From Branchiostoma floridae (Eukaryota; Chordata; Leptocardii; Amphioxiformes; Branchiostomatidae): 64,000 nt of DNA. This document shows, piece after piece, positions 33,201 to 44,239 of the stretch; positions within the stretch are counted from its first letter, which is position 1, and the number at the start of each line of letters is the position of its first letter. Location of the stretch: positions 29,371,818 to 29,435,817 of the forward strand of contig NC_049980.1 in NCBI RefSeq assembly GCF_000003815.2. Reading direction: 5' to 3'. A program made the translations under genes and the position numbers. The notes under the pieces are model-generated. The model saw only the letters and a list, made by a program, of their open reading frames with translations, was not told the DNA's origin and did no database searches.

Positions 33201-33583
33201 ATGCAGCAAAAAAGGTGCTGAATGCTGAGGGCGCCATTGTCGTACATCCAGATATTTCCCATGTGTAAATCAGGCGAAGTAGACTCTTGTCACCTGCATC
33301 AGTAAAAGGGAATGCCATTGTTAGTGGGCAGTCTAGCAGGAAATGGAAGGTCAACAAAAGAGCAGGCTAATGCTATTTCAATTTCAAGGTGTAGATTTGG
33401 TTTTGTTTTGCCTACCTATTGTATCTTTTGTGCCTGTAGGTGCTGGCGACTTGTACGTGTGGGGAAGTGGAAAGCCTTGTGGGACCAGGAAAGGAGACAT
33501 TCTCACTCCCACCAGACTGAAAACCAGACATGCTAATATCGTAATAGTTGCAGGAGGATGCTCCCACAGTCTGGCTTTAACAG
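26972..33583 (+). CDS. RCC1-repeat (beta-propeller) protein, 5' six coding exons, incomplete
   Basis: Six exons join in frame to 287 residues plus one split codon; the 3' end is missing. After a 24-residue acidic/serine-rich start (MDLTDIEENDQ) come five RCC1-type blades. Each has a VWG/AWG-type strand, a GQ-x-G turn and a (A/T)CG-x-x-H strand: LLVWGSGEFGQTGQG with ACGASHS, VYAWGNGHSGQLGCGD with TCGSRHS, CYSFGNNYYAQL with ACGDRHT, ACGNNANGQLGTG with ACGSYHS, and LYVWGSGKPCG with AGGCSHS. A full RCC1 propeller has seven blades, so two more and any downstream domain are expected beyond 33583. Exons are 26967-27203, 28091-28133, 28744-28951, 29850-29959, 31771-31895 and 33440-33583. RCC1-like domains act as guanine-nucleotide exchange or protein-binding platforms; the subfamily cannot be told from this part. 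Blade spacing does not match what I know of RCC1, RCBTB, SERGEF or ALS2. Confidence 0.88.
27219..27597. mobile_element. CAGGGCTCG TIR element, copy 3 (379 bp)
   Basis: Begins CAGGGCTCGAAATTC and ends GTATTTCGAGCCCTG. Perfect 5-bp duplication ATGTG at 27214-27218 and 27598-27602. Both ends carry TGGGTGCACC words (at least seven copies including inverted ones) in place of the GTGCAGGT words of copies 1 and 2. The centre is AT-rich. The element starts 15 bp inside the intron after the first coding exon. Confidence 0.88.
27868..27930 (+). repeat. CAAACAAA-tailed repeat, copy 3 (3' part only)
   Basis: AAAGTGGCCTGCTGGCTGAT then TTGAGCTTCTCATGAATAAA and GGTTCAAACAAACAAA match the last 60 bp of the copies at 8400 and 13112. 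Confidence 0.6.
28091..28133 (+). CDS. RCC1-repeat gene, exon 2 (43 nt)
   Basis: Acceptor TTGTTTCAG, donor GTAAGT. Encodes DNEVYAWGNGHSG, the first strand of blade 2. The split Gln codon CA/G gives GQLG across the junction. Confidence 0.92.
28744..28951 (+). CDS. RCC1-repeat gene, exon 3
   Basis: Acceptor ATAACTTAAG, donor GTGGGT, 69 codons. Holds the end of blade 2 (TCGSRHSFAWL) and the start of blade 3 (CYSFGNNYYAQL). In blade 3 the usual GQLG turn is replaced by AQLA. Confidence 0.9.
29145..29225. repeat. Probable LINE 3'-end repeat, copy 2
   Basis: CTTCATTGCTCAACAATTGT and AGTACAATGTATGGCAACA match the copy at 17277-17340. Confidence 0.5.
29850..29959 (+). CDS. RCC1-repeat gene, exon 4
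   Basis: Acceptor GTTCCCTTTAG, donor GTAGGT, phase 2 out. Encodes RPTLLEMFVHRKVVQVACGD and the start of blade 4. Confidence 0.9.
30580..30760. promoter_or_regulatory. Candidate non-coding regulatory block, intron 4
   Basis: Repeat-free stretch with homeodomain and CCAAT words (CTAACCAATCAAC, ATAATTACATTAG) between AT-rich flanks. No coding frame. Confidence 0.22.
31040..31520. promoter_or_regulatory. Candidate conserved non-coding block, intron 4
   Basis: GC-balanced, repeat-free, with open frames on both strands but no splice-supported exon. It ends with CCGCTGACTCAGGA, an AP-1/Maf-type word. Confidence 0.28.
31771..31895 (+). CDS. RCC1-repeat gene, exon 5
   Basis: Acceptor TTGTCTGCAG, donor GTGGGT, phase 1 out. 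Encodes NNANGQLGTGEPSDMV and ACGSYHSLAAT (blade 4). Confidence 0.92.
31896..33439 (+). other. Intron 5 of the RCC1-repeat gene
   Basis: Mostly AT-rich. Bases 33060-33300 are GC-balanced and enhancer-like. No additional exon; the flanking exons are phase-compatible without one. Confidence 0.5.
33440..33583 (+). CDS. RCC1-repeat gene, exon 6 (last secure exon)
   Basis: Acceptor TGCCTGTAG, donor GTGGGT, phase 1 out. Encodes AGDLYVWGSGKPCGTRKGD and AGGCSHSLALT (blade 5). The next exon must begin with two bases completing a G-initial codon; none with a sixth blade is recognisable up to 64000. Confidence 0.92.
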
Positions 33584-33721
33584 GTGGGTGTGTTTCTGGA
33601 CTGGTTGTTTTGGTTTTTCAATGTCTTTGTATAAGAAGAAAGATTTGATATAGGTGGTGTGGGTGTTGATATGCACTCTAGAGCTAAGTAGAATGAAATA
33701 GGTACTAGCTTGGTCATGACT

Positions 33722-33836
33722 GATATAGATTGGTAGATAAATGAATAGATAGATCGATAGATGAATAGATAGATGAATAGATAGATCGATAGATAGATAG
33801 ATGAATAGATAAATCGATAGATAGATGGATAGATAG
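33722..33836. repeat. (GATA)n-type microsatellite
   Basis: Variable GATA, GAATA and GATC units over about 115 bp, 140 bp after exon 6. Confidence 0.95.
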
Positions 33837-35539
33837 AGTGGGTGAGTGCTGCTAGTTTGTTTGCTATGCCATTACACATGCCCCTGACTTTTTAAAGTGA
33901 ATCATGTTGATTGTACCACCATTCCATTTGATACTGTATTTTCAATGATGAATGCATAGCCTGTCACACATTACCAGTCATACCCCCTGTTATTCTCTAG
34001 ACCTTAGTTGGGAGTTAGTCATGAGCAAGGTCAACTGTGATTGGTTAGGAGTCAGCGGGTGAGGTTACCTGCTAGTCTTTTAAAGTTGTTTGTGCCAGCC
34101 GACTTTAAATTTTGACAAATCAAACTCGGAAAGTCACTTTCTTAGATTCCTAGATGCTATCAGGGGAGCGAACCTGATGTGTTTCCCTACTTAAAGCAAT
34201 CATCACTTGGTAACAACATGTTTTGTTCCTTACAAGAATCGTTATACAGTACCTCACTAATGAAATAACACATTTATAGCATTCTGGTCAGGATATCTAC
34301 AGGTAGAAACACAATTCTGCCAAGTCACAGCTTCTATCCTATATACCAGTATTTGCATTCCTATACTAAGTAAACATACTTTACAGTTCTACGAGACAAA
34401 ATCTTTATTGGCTTAGAGTTATTTTGTATTTTCATTACTTTCACGAATCTAACTTAAAATATTATGTTTCTGTATGTATGTGTTCTACAAGTTGCTGTCA
34501 ACTCTATATACATACACAGGTCTAATACCTGACCGTTTGCTTTACTGGATCTTTTCTCCCGGAAAGAAACAGTCCCAGCGTTTGATTCATCACCGCCACC
34601 GGGCACTTACCTCGCTATGGGCAATTAGGCATAGTTTATAGGTCATTTATAGGTCATTAAGAAGGAGATAGTCTCATTTTGTTTTGTTAGGTAATTAGCT
34701 GTTCCTAGTCGATGGGGCTGTCCTGATGGCGATGGACTAACAAGTGTTGGGTGGCATGTACAGTAGGAGGAATAAATCTGGAAAGTATGTCATGACTGTG
34801 GAGTGGTAGGTTTGTTGGAATGTGGTCCATACATGTGTGCATGAAGTTGTTCAACCCTGAATATTATGAAGAAGTGACATCTACAAGTATGTCCAGTCTG
34901 GAAGTCATATTTACCATTACAAAAGTTACTATAATGATGTCTGAGAATAAGGTTCTGACACGTCTGCATCACCGCCATTTGTCGTGTTACACCAGCTTCA
35001 CAGGCATATGACATATAGCAGCAGCTAGTTAGTGTTCACTTAACGATCTGTCATACCAAACCGCTGTACATCAAACTGTAAGCATTGTTTAAAGCTATCT
35101 AGTGAGGATGTTTTGACAGCAAATGTCATGACAATATATGAAGATTTCAATCTCCTGTACATGCATATCTTTGACGTCTTTGACATATTTTCACAGCGTT
35201 ACTTTACTTTAACTTTATTAGACAGATATCCAACAGTATACGGAAGTTATATCGCAAATCTTGAAACCTTCGTAGTGGTTTTATTTTCTCAGTTTCGGCA
35301 TGAATTCATGATACCAACAGTATGTCTCGCTTGTACTAAAAATTGTTTCAGTCACAAATTTAAAACACCACAGAACCCTACTTTTCCTTCCTACTGGGAA
35401 TTAAAACCAACACACAAGGGTAATTGAATTTACAGCATGCTTTAAAGTTTTTGGTCTCCATCTTCAAGCTGCCCAGTAGTGTACCACAAATTCGGACCCA
35501 CAGTTTGGTTCAAGCATCCCACGCCCCATACATACAATA
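33837..35539. other. Start of the giant intron or 3' flank
   Basis: Mostly AT-rich and without recognisable exons. A GC-balanced patch at 34530-34720 holds GGGCAATTAGGCATAG and a tandem TTTATAGGTCAT/TTATAGGTCAT pair. Confidence 0.35.
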
Positions 35540-35830
35540 CCAGTCTTGACTGGAAGATCTAGCCGGTATACCACCATGATTGATTTACCGTCCAGTCACG
35601 GGCAATTGGCCGCAGGATATTAGGTGTTCAATTATGGCGTATTGGGTGTTCAACACCACCAGGTTGATCAATACCCCCATAGACATTCCGTTAATGATGT
35701 TCTGTGGGGGGGAGGGAATGCCTAAATAGGGCCATACTTTATCGCTATCTGATGAGGAGACCTCTGGCTAATTACAGTATCATCAGGATTGGGGAAAGTT
35801 TGGGCAGTCTTCAGAGGAGATCAGAATGAT
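35540..35830. promoter_or_regulatory. Candidate conserved non-coding block
   Basis: CpG-containing, repeat-free, rich in homeodomain cores (TCAATTATGG, TGGCTAATTACAG). It has a repeated GGTGTTCAA word, the second inside the palindrome GGTGTTCAACACC at about 35648. Confidence 0.32.
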
Positions 35831-36680
35831 TAATTTATGTTGGTTACTTTTAGGTTTATGGATAAAAGCAGAAGGCTAGGCACACATCATTTTCTAGCAG
35901 TACAAACTGTTGAAGGCCTTTGGATGAAGTGTATGTATAAAAGTTGATGCAAACATAGTGATCGTTAATTGCACAGTTTTGGTAAATGGACCTGAAATAC
36001 TTTTTTCTCACCGTTCTCAACCACCCTGGGCCAGGAAGCATGAGTGCTCATGAGCTGGCCCGTGTTTCAAATTTTCTCCACTTCTGATGGTTTTAGAACC
36101 AGACTGGTGAAATACCTTGAGTCAAATTCAAATTCAGATTCCAAATTTCCTAAAATTATAAAAACTATTTTTTGCAGTGCTATCATATCTTATATTACAT
36201 TGCTGCAGTTTTTTGCCGTGCTTTCATACCTTATATTAAATTGCTGCAGGTTTTCAGATCATGTTTTTTTTCTTCAAAGTCAAACTTACACGTCTACATG
36301 ACTTTAATTCAGAATTTCCAATTAAATTAAATGCAAACTGTTTATTTGTTGTTCTATTCTGTGACATCATAACTTATTTTGTTGATGCAGGTTTGAAAAT
36401 CTTTTTTTACATTACTGCTGGCAGACCTATGCCATTTACAATATTAATGCAGGAATGGCGCATAGACTAATGGTATATGACAACTGCATTGGTAATGGCA
36501 CTTGCTGATTGTGACCTTTCCATAAAGGTCAATGACGAAGCCATGACCTGATGTGCTATATTTATTCTTCCTTTGAGGGGAAACACACGGTCTCCTCTGT
36601 CACAGTCTGTGTTTCCTGTTCTACTTGGTATGGAAGGCACCGTGTACTTGACCAGCAGGCAAAGTTCAACCACTCTACCA
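35831..36680. other. AT-rich sequence
   Basis: Contains an approximate duplication: CATATCTTATATTACATTG and CATACCTTATATTAAATTG, each followed by CTGCAG, near 36183 and 36225. No exon. Confidence 0.3.
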
Positions 36681-36684
36681 TATA

Positions 36685-36841
36685 CAGTCAAACCTGCACA
36701 AGAAGGCCACCCAGAGGACTAAAATCTGGTCCATGTGGACAGGTGGTCACTATAGACAGGATTCTTGTGTCATAGGGAAAAGATTATCTGAGGGAGTACA
36801 GTCTGACCACCAAAAAGCAGTCAAATAGGCCAGGAGACCAA
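36685..36841. mobile_element. Possible truncated pogo/Tigger-like element
   Basis: TATA followed by CAGTCAAACCTGCACAAG looks like a pogo-type left terminus at a TA target. No matching right end is found before the next repeat. Confidence 0.3.
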
Positions 36842-37025
36842 TGCAGGTAAGTGCAGGTAGACATCAGAAATACCTGCACAGCTCCAATTTTATCTGCACT
36901 AACCTATATATACCCAGTACATGGCCCAGTGCAGGTAAGCACAGGTAGACATCAGTAATACTTGGACAGCTCCAATGTTCCCTGCACTAATGTGAAGTAA
37001 TATGCAGGTGGTATTTCGAACCCTG
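36842..37025. mobile_element. CAGGGCTCG TIR element, copy 4 (left-truncated)
   Basis: The right end GGTATTTCGAACCCTG is intact. Inside are two direct copies of a unit with GTGCAGGTAGACATCAG, ATACCTGCACAGCTCCAA and CTGCACTAA words. The left terminus is missing, so no target duplication can be read. Confidence 0.7.
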
Positions 37026-37039
37026 CTTTCTTTTCTTCC

Positions 37040-37510
37040 CATTTGGCGGCCCAGCATCCCCTTGGAGAGCCCTGCTCCCCATCCGAGTGGCCCAGCATCC
37101 CCTGTCAGAGCCCCGCTCCCGAGGACGTCTTTATGACCAGGAGTATTATATCACATCATGCGGGGCTGACCTTTACAACCGACCTCTGCATATGTACACA
37201 GTTGACCCGTGTTTGGTCTCGGCGCGGGAAACTAATGGCGGCAGTCCTGCAAGTCCGCACCATTAAGCACGACCCCTGGTTTCCCTCTTCATTAGGGCCG
37301 CTGAGTCAGCAATAACCCGGCTTACCGGCCCTGCCCGGGGACCGGCCATTTTTCACGGAATAAGTGGCTCTGTGTTGGTTATTACATACATTCGGTATGA
37401 CAGTCACGTATATAGAGGAACTTCCAAGCACCATTAGGTCAGGGGGTGACCTCTCGTTGACCTATGGTAGTGACCCCTTCACCTCTGTAAATCAAATTGC
37501 CCGATTCTGT
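37040..37510. promoter_or_regulatory. Candidate conserved non-coding block
   Basis: GC-rich relative to flanks. It starts with a near-duplicate (GGCCCAGCATCCCCTTGG and GGCCCAGCATCCCCTG) and contains the 11-bp palindrome GCTGAGTCAGC (37300-37310), a Maf/AP-1-type site, and AAACTAATGGCGGCAG. No coding frame with splice support. Confidence 0.33.
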
Positions 37511-39559
37511 TGTTTGACTATTTTTCACTAGTTAGCCTCTTTTCAGGATAACTGGTGTCAAAATTATGATTGATTTTTTTTCTCTCATTTTGCTTTTGCA
37601 CTGCCATGTAAAACATTATGATTGTTCGATTGTTGAGTGCTTGTCAAAATGTCTATAAATCATGGAAATTGACAGGGATTTCTAAACGTACCTGGAATGG
37701 TGTATGTCTCCAAAAGTGATATTACATATCTAACTATAAAACGAGAAATGTTTGTGGGGATTCATTTTTGCAGGTGGGAGAAAATGGAGCAATTCCAGTT
37801 TACAGTTGAAACTGCCCTATTGTTTTTATTTATTCAAGAGATATAGACCCAAACTGAAGCTAGGTACTCATTTTCACCTGAGTGAAATGAGGTAATTGAA
37901 TGTAAAGTGCCTTTCCCAATGCCACAATGTTGGAGCATATCTCAGTTGGTATTGAACCCAGGACCTTTGGGCTTCGAGTCAAACTACCCATCTTTACGAC
38001 TCAAAGCCATTTTTATATGGATGGCACCATTGAATCCAGGGTATCTATAAAGGTGAGGCTGACACTTGAGGGAATTGAAGACCAATCCCTTTCCTTTTTG
38101 CAGGTTTATAATTACTTGAGTCGTCAGTCAACATCTTGTAGTTATTAGTACAGATCACCCTTCCTAATCTCACAATGGTACTCCCCACTAAACGTAGGTG
38201 TGTTTTATGGAAACAAAGGACTTGGAGCATGACCTCTTGGCTATATGTGAGTTTAAGATGGATCCCTTTATGTGCACCTGTCTTTTATTGCTACTTACCC
38301 TCCTACCCTGCGGAGCAGTTTGGAAGTTAAGTAACATGAAATCTGTATTCTTCAAAAGCGCCTTCAGCAATACAACCTATAGATAAAGAATAAAGGATGG
38401 CTGGGAGAAAGTGCTGCAAGCTCAACATTATTCCAAGCATACTTTTTTGAGATAGAATTGATCATATTTAAATTTTTACTGTCATTCAACAGAACCAAAA
38501 TGAACAACCAGAATTTATCATAATTTCTCTTGGATGTTTGGTCATCTATGCGTCAGAATTTTGTTGGAAACTATAGACAGACAGGATATTGTTCCTTATG
38601 TATGCAATTAAGATACAACATGTGCAAAATATACTTTGTTCTGTGTTTTTTTAATAGATTTTATTAGGTTTTACCGTGTGTTCTGTTGAAGTGCTCCTAG
38701 TGGCTGGTTTGTTTCTAAAGTATTCACTAAATTTTGCACACCTGCTTTGTTTTCATAACAGACCATATGATTGATCCATGAGACCTACTGTCTGCCAAAC
38801 ACTTCTTTGAGAAAATATATGACATTGTACTAATCTGAAAGCAATATGCAGACAAGGAGTCTCTCATACTTAAAGTAGGACGGCAATGCTGAAAATCCTT
38901 TTTTTTCAGCCAGGTTGCCCAGGGTGCAACCTGTGTGAAAAGCCACTTTCTTCAAATCAGCAACTTTTCCTTCTAGTTACATGTGTCACTATGTTTATCA
39001 AATACAGAAGCTCGTGCATGTACACAAATCTAAGTGGGGGAAAAGCATTGTTCCTGCAAAATTTCAGGTTGCCCACTTCACTACCTGGGTTTAAAATTAA
39101 GTTTCGCCAAGCAAAATGTGGTTGCATTTGCAAGTGTGCAAGTGGATGTTTCCAGCCCTGGATTGGTTTGTTGAAATTCAATGATTATTACTGATGCAGT
39201 TACAATGACTGAGAGATCCTTTATGGATATCTGTCACCCCCCTTGGAGACCCCTTCATTAAGTTTGATGGTAAGAAAATACCCAAATTACTGCAATTACA
39301 GTGACATTCTTTCAATCAATATAAATTTGACTCCTAGGTCATCTACTGTAATATCATCAGGTGATTTTTTTTCCAAACAAATTTTTGCAAAGGTATTTGA
39401 TTTTGAAGCCTATTCTTGGTGTAAAGAAATCGAGCAATCATGTATTATATGGCTTGTCCATGTGGAAAAAAATTTGCTAAATACCTCATGTTGAGTTTTT
39501 CATGTACATTTTTAGATATTGGCACTCTCGACATGTCTTTAGATGGTTGTCATTAGTGT
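37511..39559. other. AT-rich sequence, no exon
   Basis: Short frames of poor quality only. Confidence 0.3.
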
Positions 39560-39785
39560 CATGCTTAGATCCTGCCATGCCTGGCAGCACATTGGACAGC
39601 AAGCCCATTTTGGGCCAGAGTTTTTGCTTCCTTCAGGCTATACCCCATTGATCGATGGTCCTTTGTAGCATATCTCCAAGTTAGTTTTGGTCTTTCCCAC
39701 TTTCTTTTTTCTTTGTTGGGTTGCCAGTGCAGTGCTGTTATAGCTTGTCTTTCCACAGGCATTCTACGGACATGTCCCATTTACT
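39560..39785 (-). mobile_element. LINE ORF2 C-terminal fragment (pseudogene)
   Basis: On the minus strand it reads MGHVRRMPVERQAITALHWQ, then RPKLTWRYATKDHRSMG and LKEAKTLAQNG. This is the GH-x-x-RM ... RGRP-x-TW ... EA-x-x-LAQ-x pattern that ends many endonuclease/reverse-transcriptase polyproteins. Short, truncated and not intact. Confidence 0.75.
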
Positions 39786-42700
39786 TTACTGCCTTATGTG
39801 ATAGTGGTGCTAAGGGATTTATGCTGTAGAGGTTGAAACTCATACAGTAACTGATATTCTGAAGGAAGCATTCATATACCTTGGTAGAGGAATAAAGAAG
39901 GCCATTTTCCCTTATTTTTAAATACTCCTAGTCAGAAGAAATCTTCAAGTCTGTAGTATTATTTTGATCCTATTGCTACGATTTTATTTTTAGTCAATAA
40001 AAGTAAATGAATGTTTAATGGCACAAGGCAAAGTTTGATTTACCGTAAACTGAATGTATTTAGTATCTGGCTCCTAACACTGGCCAGAGTAGACAGGTGA
40101 ATCCATTCAGGTTTCCTAATCAATGCTTCAGGTCCTGATATGGAAACTTTTCTTGATTGTCTATGACATCATCATTACTCATTGCTTATTGCATATTGAA
40201 TTATACATACTGATCGGTCACAACCAATCAATCCGTGGTTACCTGTGGTCGTATCGGGGGGAGAAAGAACACCCAAAACACTTTGCATACAACAATGCTG
40301 ATAGCCAGCAATGAGGTCAGTCCTAATCGCCTTGTACATTGATAAAAACCTATTAATAAAGGACAAAATGTAGGCCAAACCTGTACAGCATTGATTTCAG
40401 GTTTCTGTTATCTATGAAACTATATGAAACATTAGAAATTCTGCCAATAATTGCAAAAGCACATACCGGTACTATATTTACTATTTTGTAAGGTAGATTA
40501 GTCAGATAGGAATGGTTGCTGTGAAAAATGGAAATATTGTTTTGGGGGTGTCTGTGTGTAAGTTACAAACCTAATGACTTTACTGCAAAAGAACTTGTTA
40601 CATTCTTTCAACCCTTGGAAAGCGGTGTTCCTCTGCAGATATCAAGGGTAAAGTGCTCTCTTAATTAAGGTATGTGCTTTTTTCTATACTTTCGAAAATC
40701 TGAACACTAGGATTTTTACAGATTTACTCAGGGAAAGTAGAAGAAAACAGCATAAATTTTCTTTCATTTCAGTTCAAGATATTGTAGGAGAATGAGAGCT
40801 TACATTGAGTTTTTCCATATTACATTCCACAGATTTGTCTATGACTTACCCCAAATCAGGAGCGCATCCTTAGTACTTTAATTGGGAAAATACAGTATAT
40901 CAATATTACTGCCATGCCAAGAAAAAGAGACTCCTGCTGAGTGGATTTCCCATAGGCCCCTAAGCTTTGTCTAACAAGCTTGGTCCCTAAGTGCACCTGT
41001 TAATAGGCAGGGAGGCTGCAGTTTAAGTGAATTTTAAGACAAGTACTTTACATGTAAAGGTCGAGGGCTTTGTGATATGTGTGTTGGAACAACAGAAGGA
41101 ACTACATAATCTTTTGTTACTCATTTCTTATGACTTAAGCCTTCAGTAGATGAAATTGTCTTTTAACTAGCATAGAAAAAAAATGGACTGAGGGCATGCA
41201 TCTACCTTTTACTACTTTTACCTTCTTCCTGCTGTCTAATGTTATAACCTAAACAAATTTAGTGCAAAACAATTACCTTATTAGCAAAATAAAGGTTAAG
41301 AACAACTTTTGACCTTCGTGACCTTCATAAACCTTTAGAATATGATAGAACTTTGTAGAACATCAGCAAAGTTGGCGCTGGAAACTGAGCTGACATCATT
41401 TTTTTTTTTAAACCAAGCCTAGACCCATCAAATTATTCCTAATGGCATGGCCAGAGACCTAAAAAGAAAGTGCATCTCACAGAAGTGAGATGGTAGTCAG
41501 TTGTAATCACCAGTGACAGGAAGACTCAAAAGGACCATCTGCTGGTAATGGGCACTTGTCTAATCTCGCTAGCCACATGTGACATGATGGAGTCCGGCCT
41601 GAAAGGAGAGGACATTACAAAGTTGTGTGGGTTGCGTTATCTTCAATGGTCTTGTTGATGACATCTTTCAGGTATCAATGCAATCGTGCAAGACCTGGCT
41701 CCTCCCTGACTGTTACACAAAAGTTCAGGCCAATTCTAGCTTTGACATGTAGCTTACGTAGTAAAAGCTAAAAGCACAATGTTATTGACAACTTTCTTGA
41801 TCTTATCAGGGAACTTTTCATTCCGAATTTCTGACAAGCACTGTACTTTGCTTTATTGTACGTAGTTTCTGAGCACTGACTTATTTGCTGTAACCAATAA
41901 AGATCTTCGTGCTTACTTGTAGGTGAGCTGAGAAATCAGGTAGAATGTTACGTACAAGTGTGTAGTTCCTCTTTGGAAGAGCTACAGTTTGGTGTTGGTT
42001 TGGGATAGTTTTCTTTAATGATCTATGGTACATGTGTACTGTAAATGCTAGTCACTTTGAGAAAGCAAGCCAATGAAGTTTGGAAATCACATAAAAGAAA
42101 AAAGAAACGTTTTTTCTGTATATCCCTCATAAACATTTACAATGTATGTACAGGGGTAAGTAAAGCATGTGATTGGGCGGTAGGACTCCGCGTGTGATAT
42201 ATAACCTGCCACATGACTCAAAGTAAAACCCTTTTGCCCTGCTGTGGATTGCTATCTGTAAAGCATTAGAAGGTTAAATTGCACATTGATCTCTGAATGG
42301 GTTGTGTGAGCCTTGATGTGCCCTGTTGAGTCCACACATCAGGTTGTGTGATGGTCTTCAAAGCAATACTTCGGATCGATATCCACGGGATGATGGCCGT
42401 AAAATGTGCAATTGTGTGGGTTTTGAGTTGATAGCTGCATTTGATAGAAAAAGTATTACCGGTGATAAAGTGACCCTGTATTCAGATAGACCAGAGCATT
42501 CTTGTGGTTAAGTAGGGATCTGATCTTTTGTTGTCACAGGTCTTAGAATTAGAACACTCATACTTACTCACACACACATATACATTATCCGGTTTATTGT
42601 CTGTTGCTCCCTGTCAGGCAAGGGAATAAAATTTAATCAAGTCTAGAGTATGATTTTTCTCTATCATTTCCATTGGAAAAATGGAATTAAAAGTAATAGA

Positions 42701-42918
42701 GGTTGTACAAAGAGAAGTGATATGAGACTTGTATGTGGTTTGTGTGCAGTGCAAAGACTATGTACTACTAACACATTCCTTTGGTCAAGAACACTTTGAT
42801 GATCTGTGTGGAGATACCGTCTTTATCACAAGAACATCACAAGGTTAGAGCCTGCAGGGAGCCTTTAATGAACACGCTGACATGTGCGGCAGTGTTGTTG
42901 TCCATCCTGCCTCCAGTC
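39786..42918. other. AT-rich intronic or flanking sequence
   Basis: No exon or clear repeat. Bases 41480-41760 are slightly GC-richer. Confidence 0.3.
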
Positions 42919-43251
42919 CAGGGTTCTAGCTAGTGCATTTTAGCATAGTGGGCCACTACGCTAAAATTTGTGACCATTACGCTAAAATAAGGGCCACTAC
43001 GCTAATTTTTAACAAGTGAAGTGGTGCTTTGCTATCATTTTCTTGTTCAGCAATGTCTAATCAATGTCTGAACAATGAAAAATGATGATATGCCATTCAA
43101 AACTGACCAAAAATCCTTCAAATTACATGTGATGTTAACAGAGTGCCAACTTTTAGCTCAACATTGTCAAAATCTCATCAATCTCCTGATTGGTCGCTTC
43201 GCTACCGTGCCGTTCCCACTACGCTAAAATGAAATCCTGGCTAGAACCCTC
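42919..43251. mobile_element. CAGGGTTCTAG TIR element, copy 5 (333 bp)
   Basis: Begins CAGGGTTCTAGCTAG and ends CTGGCTAGAACCCTC (last base mismatched). Duplication CAGTC at 42914-42918 and 43252-43256. Both ends carry CCACTACGCTAAAAT words (four or more) in place of the GTGCAGGT or GGGTGCACC words of the other copies. The centre is AT-rich. Confidence 0.8.
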
Positions 43252-43262
43252 CAGTCTGCAGT

Positions 43263-43346
43263 GTAGGGTTCTCCTCTGATGTGATTGAGTAGGTTTGTAG
43301 AGACGTAGGGTTCTCCTCTGATGTGATTGAGTAGGTTTGTAGAGAT
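43263..43346. repeat. 42-bp tandem duplication
   Basis: GTAGGGTTCTCCTCTGATGT followed by GATTGAGTAGGTTTGTAGAG occurs twice, at 43263 and 43305, almost unchanged, which indicates a recent duplication. Confidence 0.9.
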
Positions 43347-44239
43347 GATAGGAATCTTGAAGCAGTTTGCGGTTAACCTGGTTTCACAGTGGATTGCCCC
43401 GGTGACCTCTGGGGTCCTTTTGATGCTCCTCACAGCTAGGATGGAGGGATAGCCGACTGGAGTGATCTATGCGAAGATACTTGTTCACCTACACTAGTGT
43501 ACACGACCTCAGTAACTTTTCATCTGCCAGTAGTCACGCAGCCTCCTGATTCTTTTTTTTTTATGGTGATGTAAAACCAGTGGCCCTGGTGTGGGGAGCT
43601 TCAGGTGTTAGCCCCCAATCTCTACACAGAAAAGAACCCAACACACTTATCAAAGAGTAGGGAAGACTCAGACTGCTTGGCTAGAAAATGCAAGCCATAG
43701 CAAAGCTGCATTGCACCACCAATTGTTATTTCTCGCTATTTGAAAAAGCATCATGCTTCACCTCTGACAGTCATGCAGTTAAGGATGAGTGCTTTATTTT
43801 TTACCTATCCTCTTGATGGGATATACAAATGTACAACATTGATTGAATTTGTCAAGTAGTTCATCATGAAGGTATCTTGATTGGGCTAACACTGTAACAG
43901 TTACATTTTCCCCTTGATATGACATTAAGACTTTTTCAAAATTGACCAATAATTGTAAAATGTCTAAAATTGTCAGAATTCATTTTTGTGCTGTTAATAA
44001 TCATGAGCGTTCTCTTTGAAATCAGAGTCTACATTATCAGAAAATGCCTTATATTATCTGTGTAGATCTGTGTATTTTGTTACTTTCTGTCTCCCATTTA
44101 ACTTATCTAAGTTCTATTTTTCTGTCTGATATAGAAATTTGAATAGATATAGCAGTGAAATTCAGTGGTTCGGCACACTCCATTGTTACAGTTTTCTACA
44201 TTAAGTTACGTTTCATAATCAAAAGTCAGGACTTTTACC
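43347..44239. other. AT-rich sequence
   Basis: Bases 43555-43720 (ACCAGTGGCCCTGGTGTGGG onward) look like a diverged interspersed repeat, but no second copy is in the window. No exon. Confidence 0.25.

Noticed and set aside
43580-43620. ALVWGAS-like translation, considered as an RCC1 exon
   Set aside because: Too short, no propeller motifs around it, and the surrounding sequence looks like an interspersed repeat.
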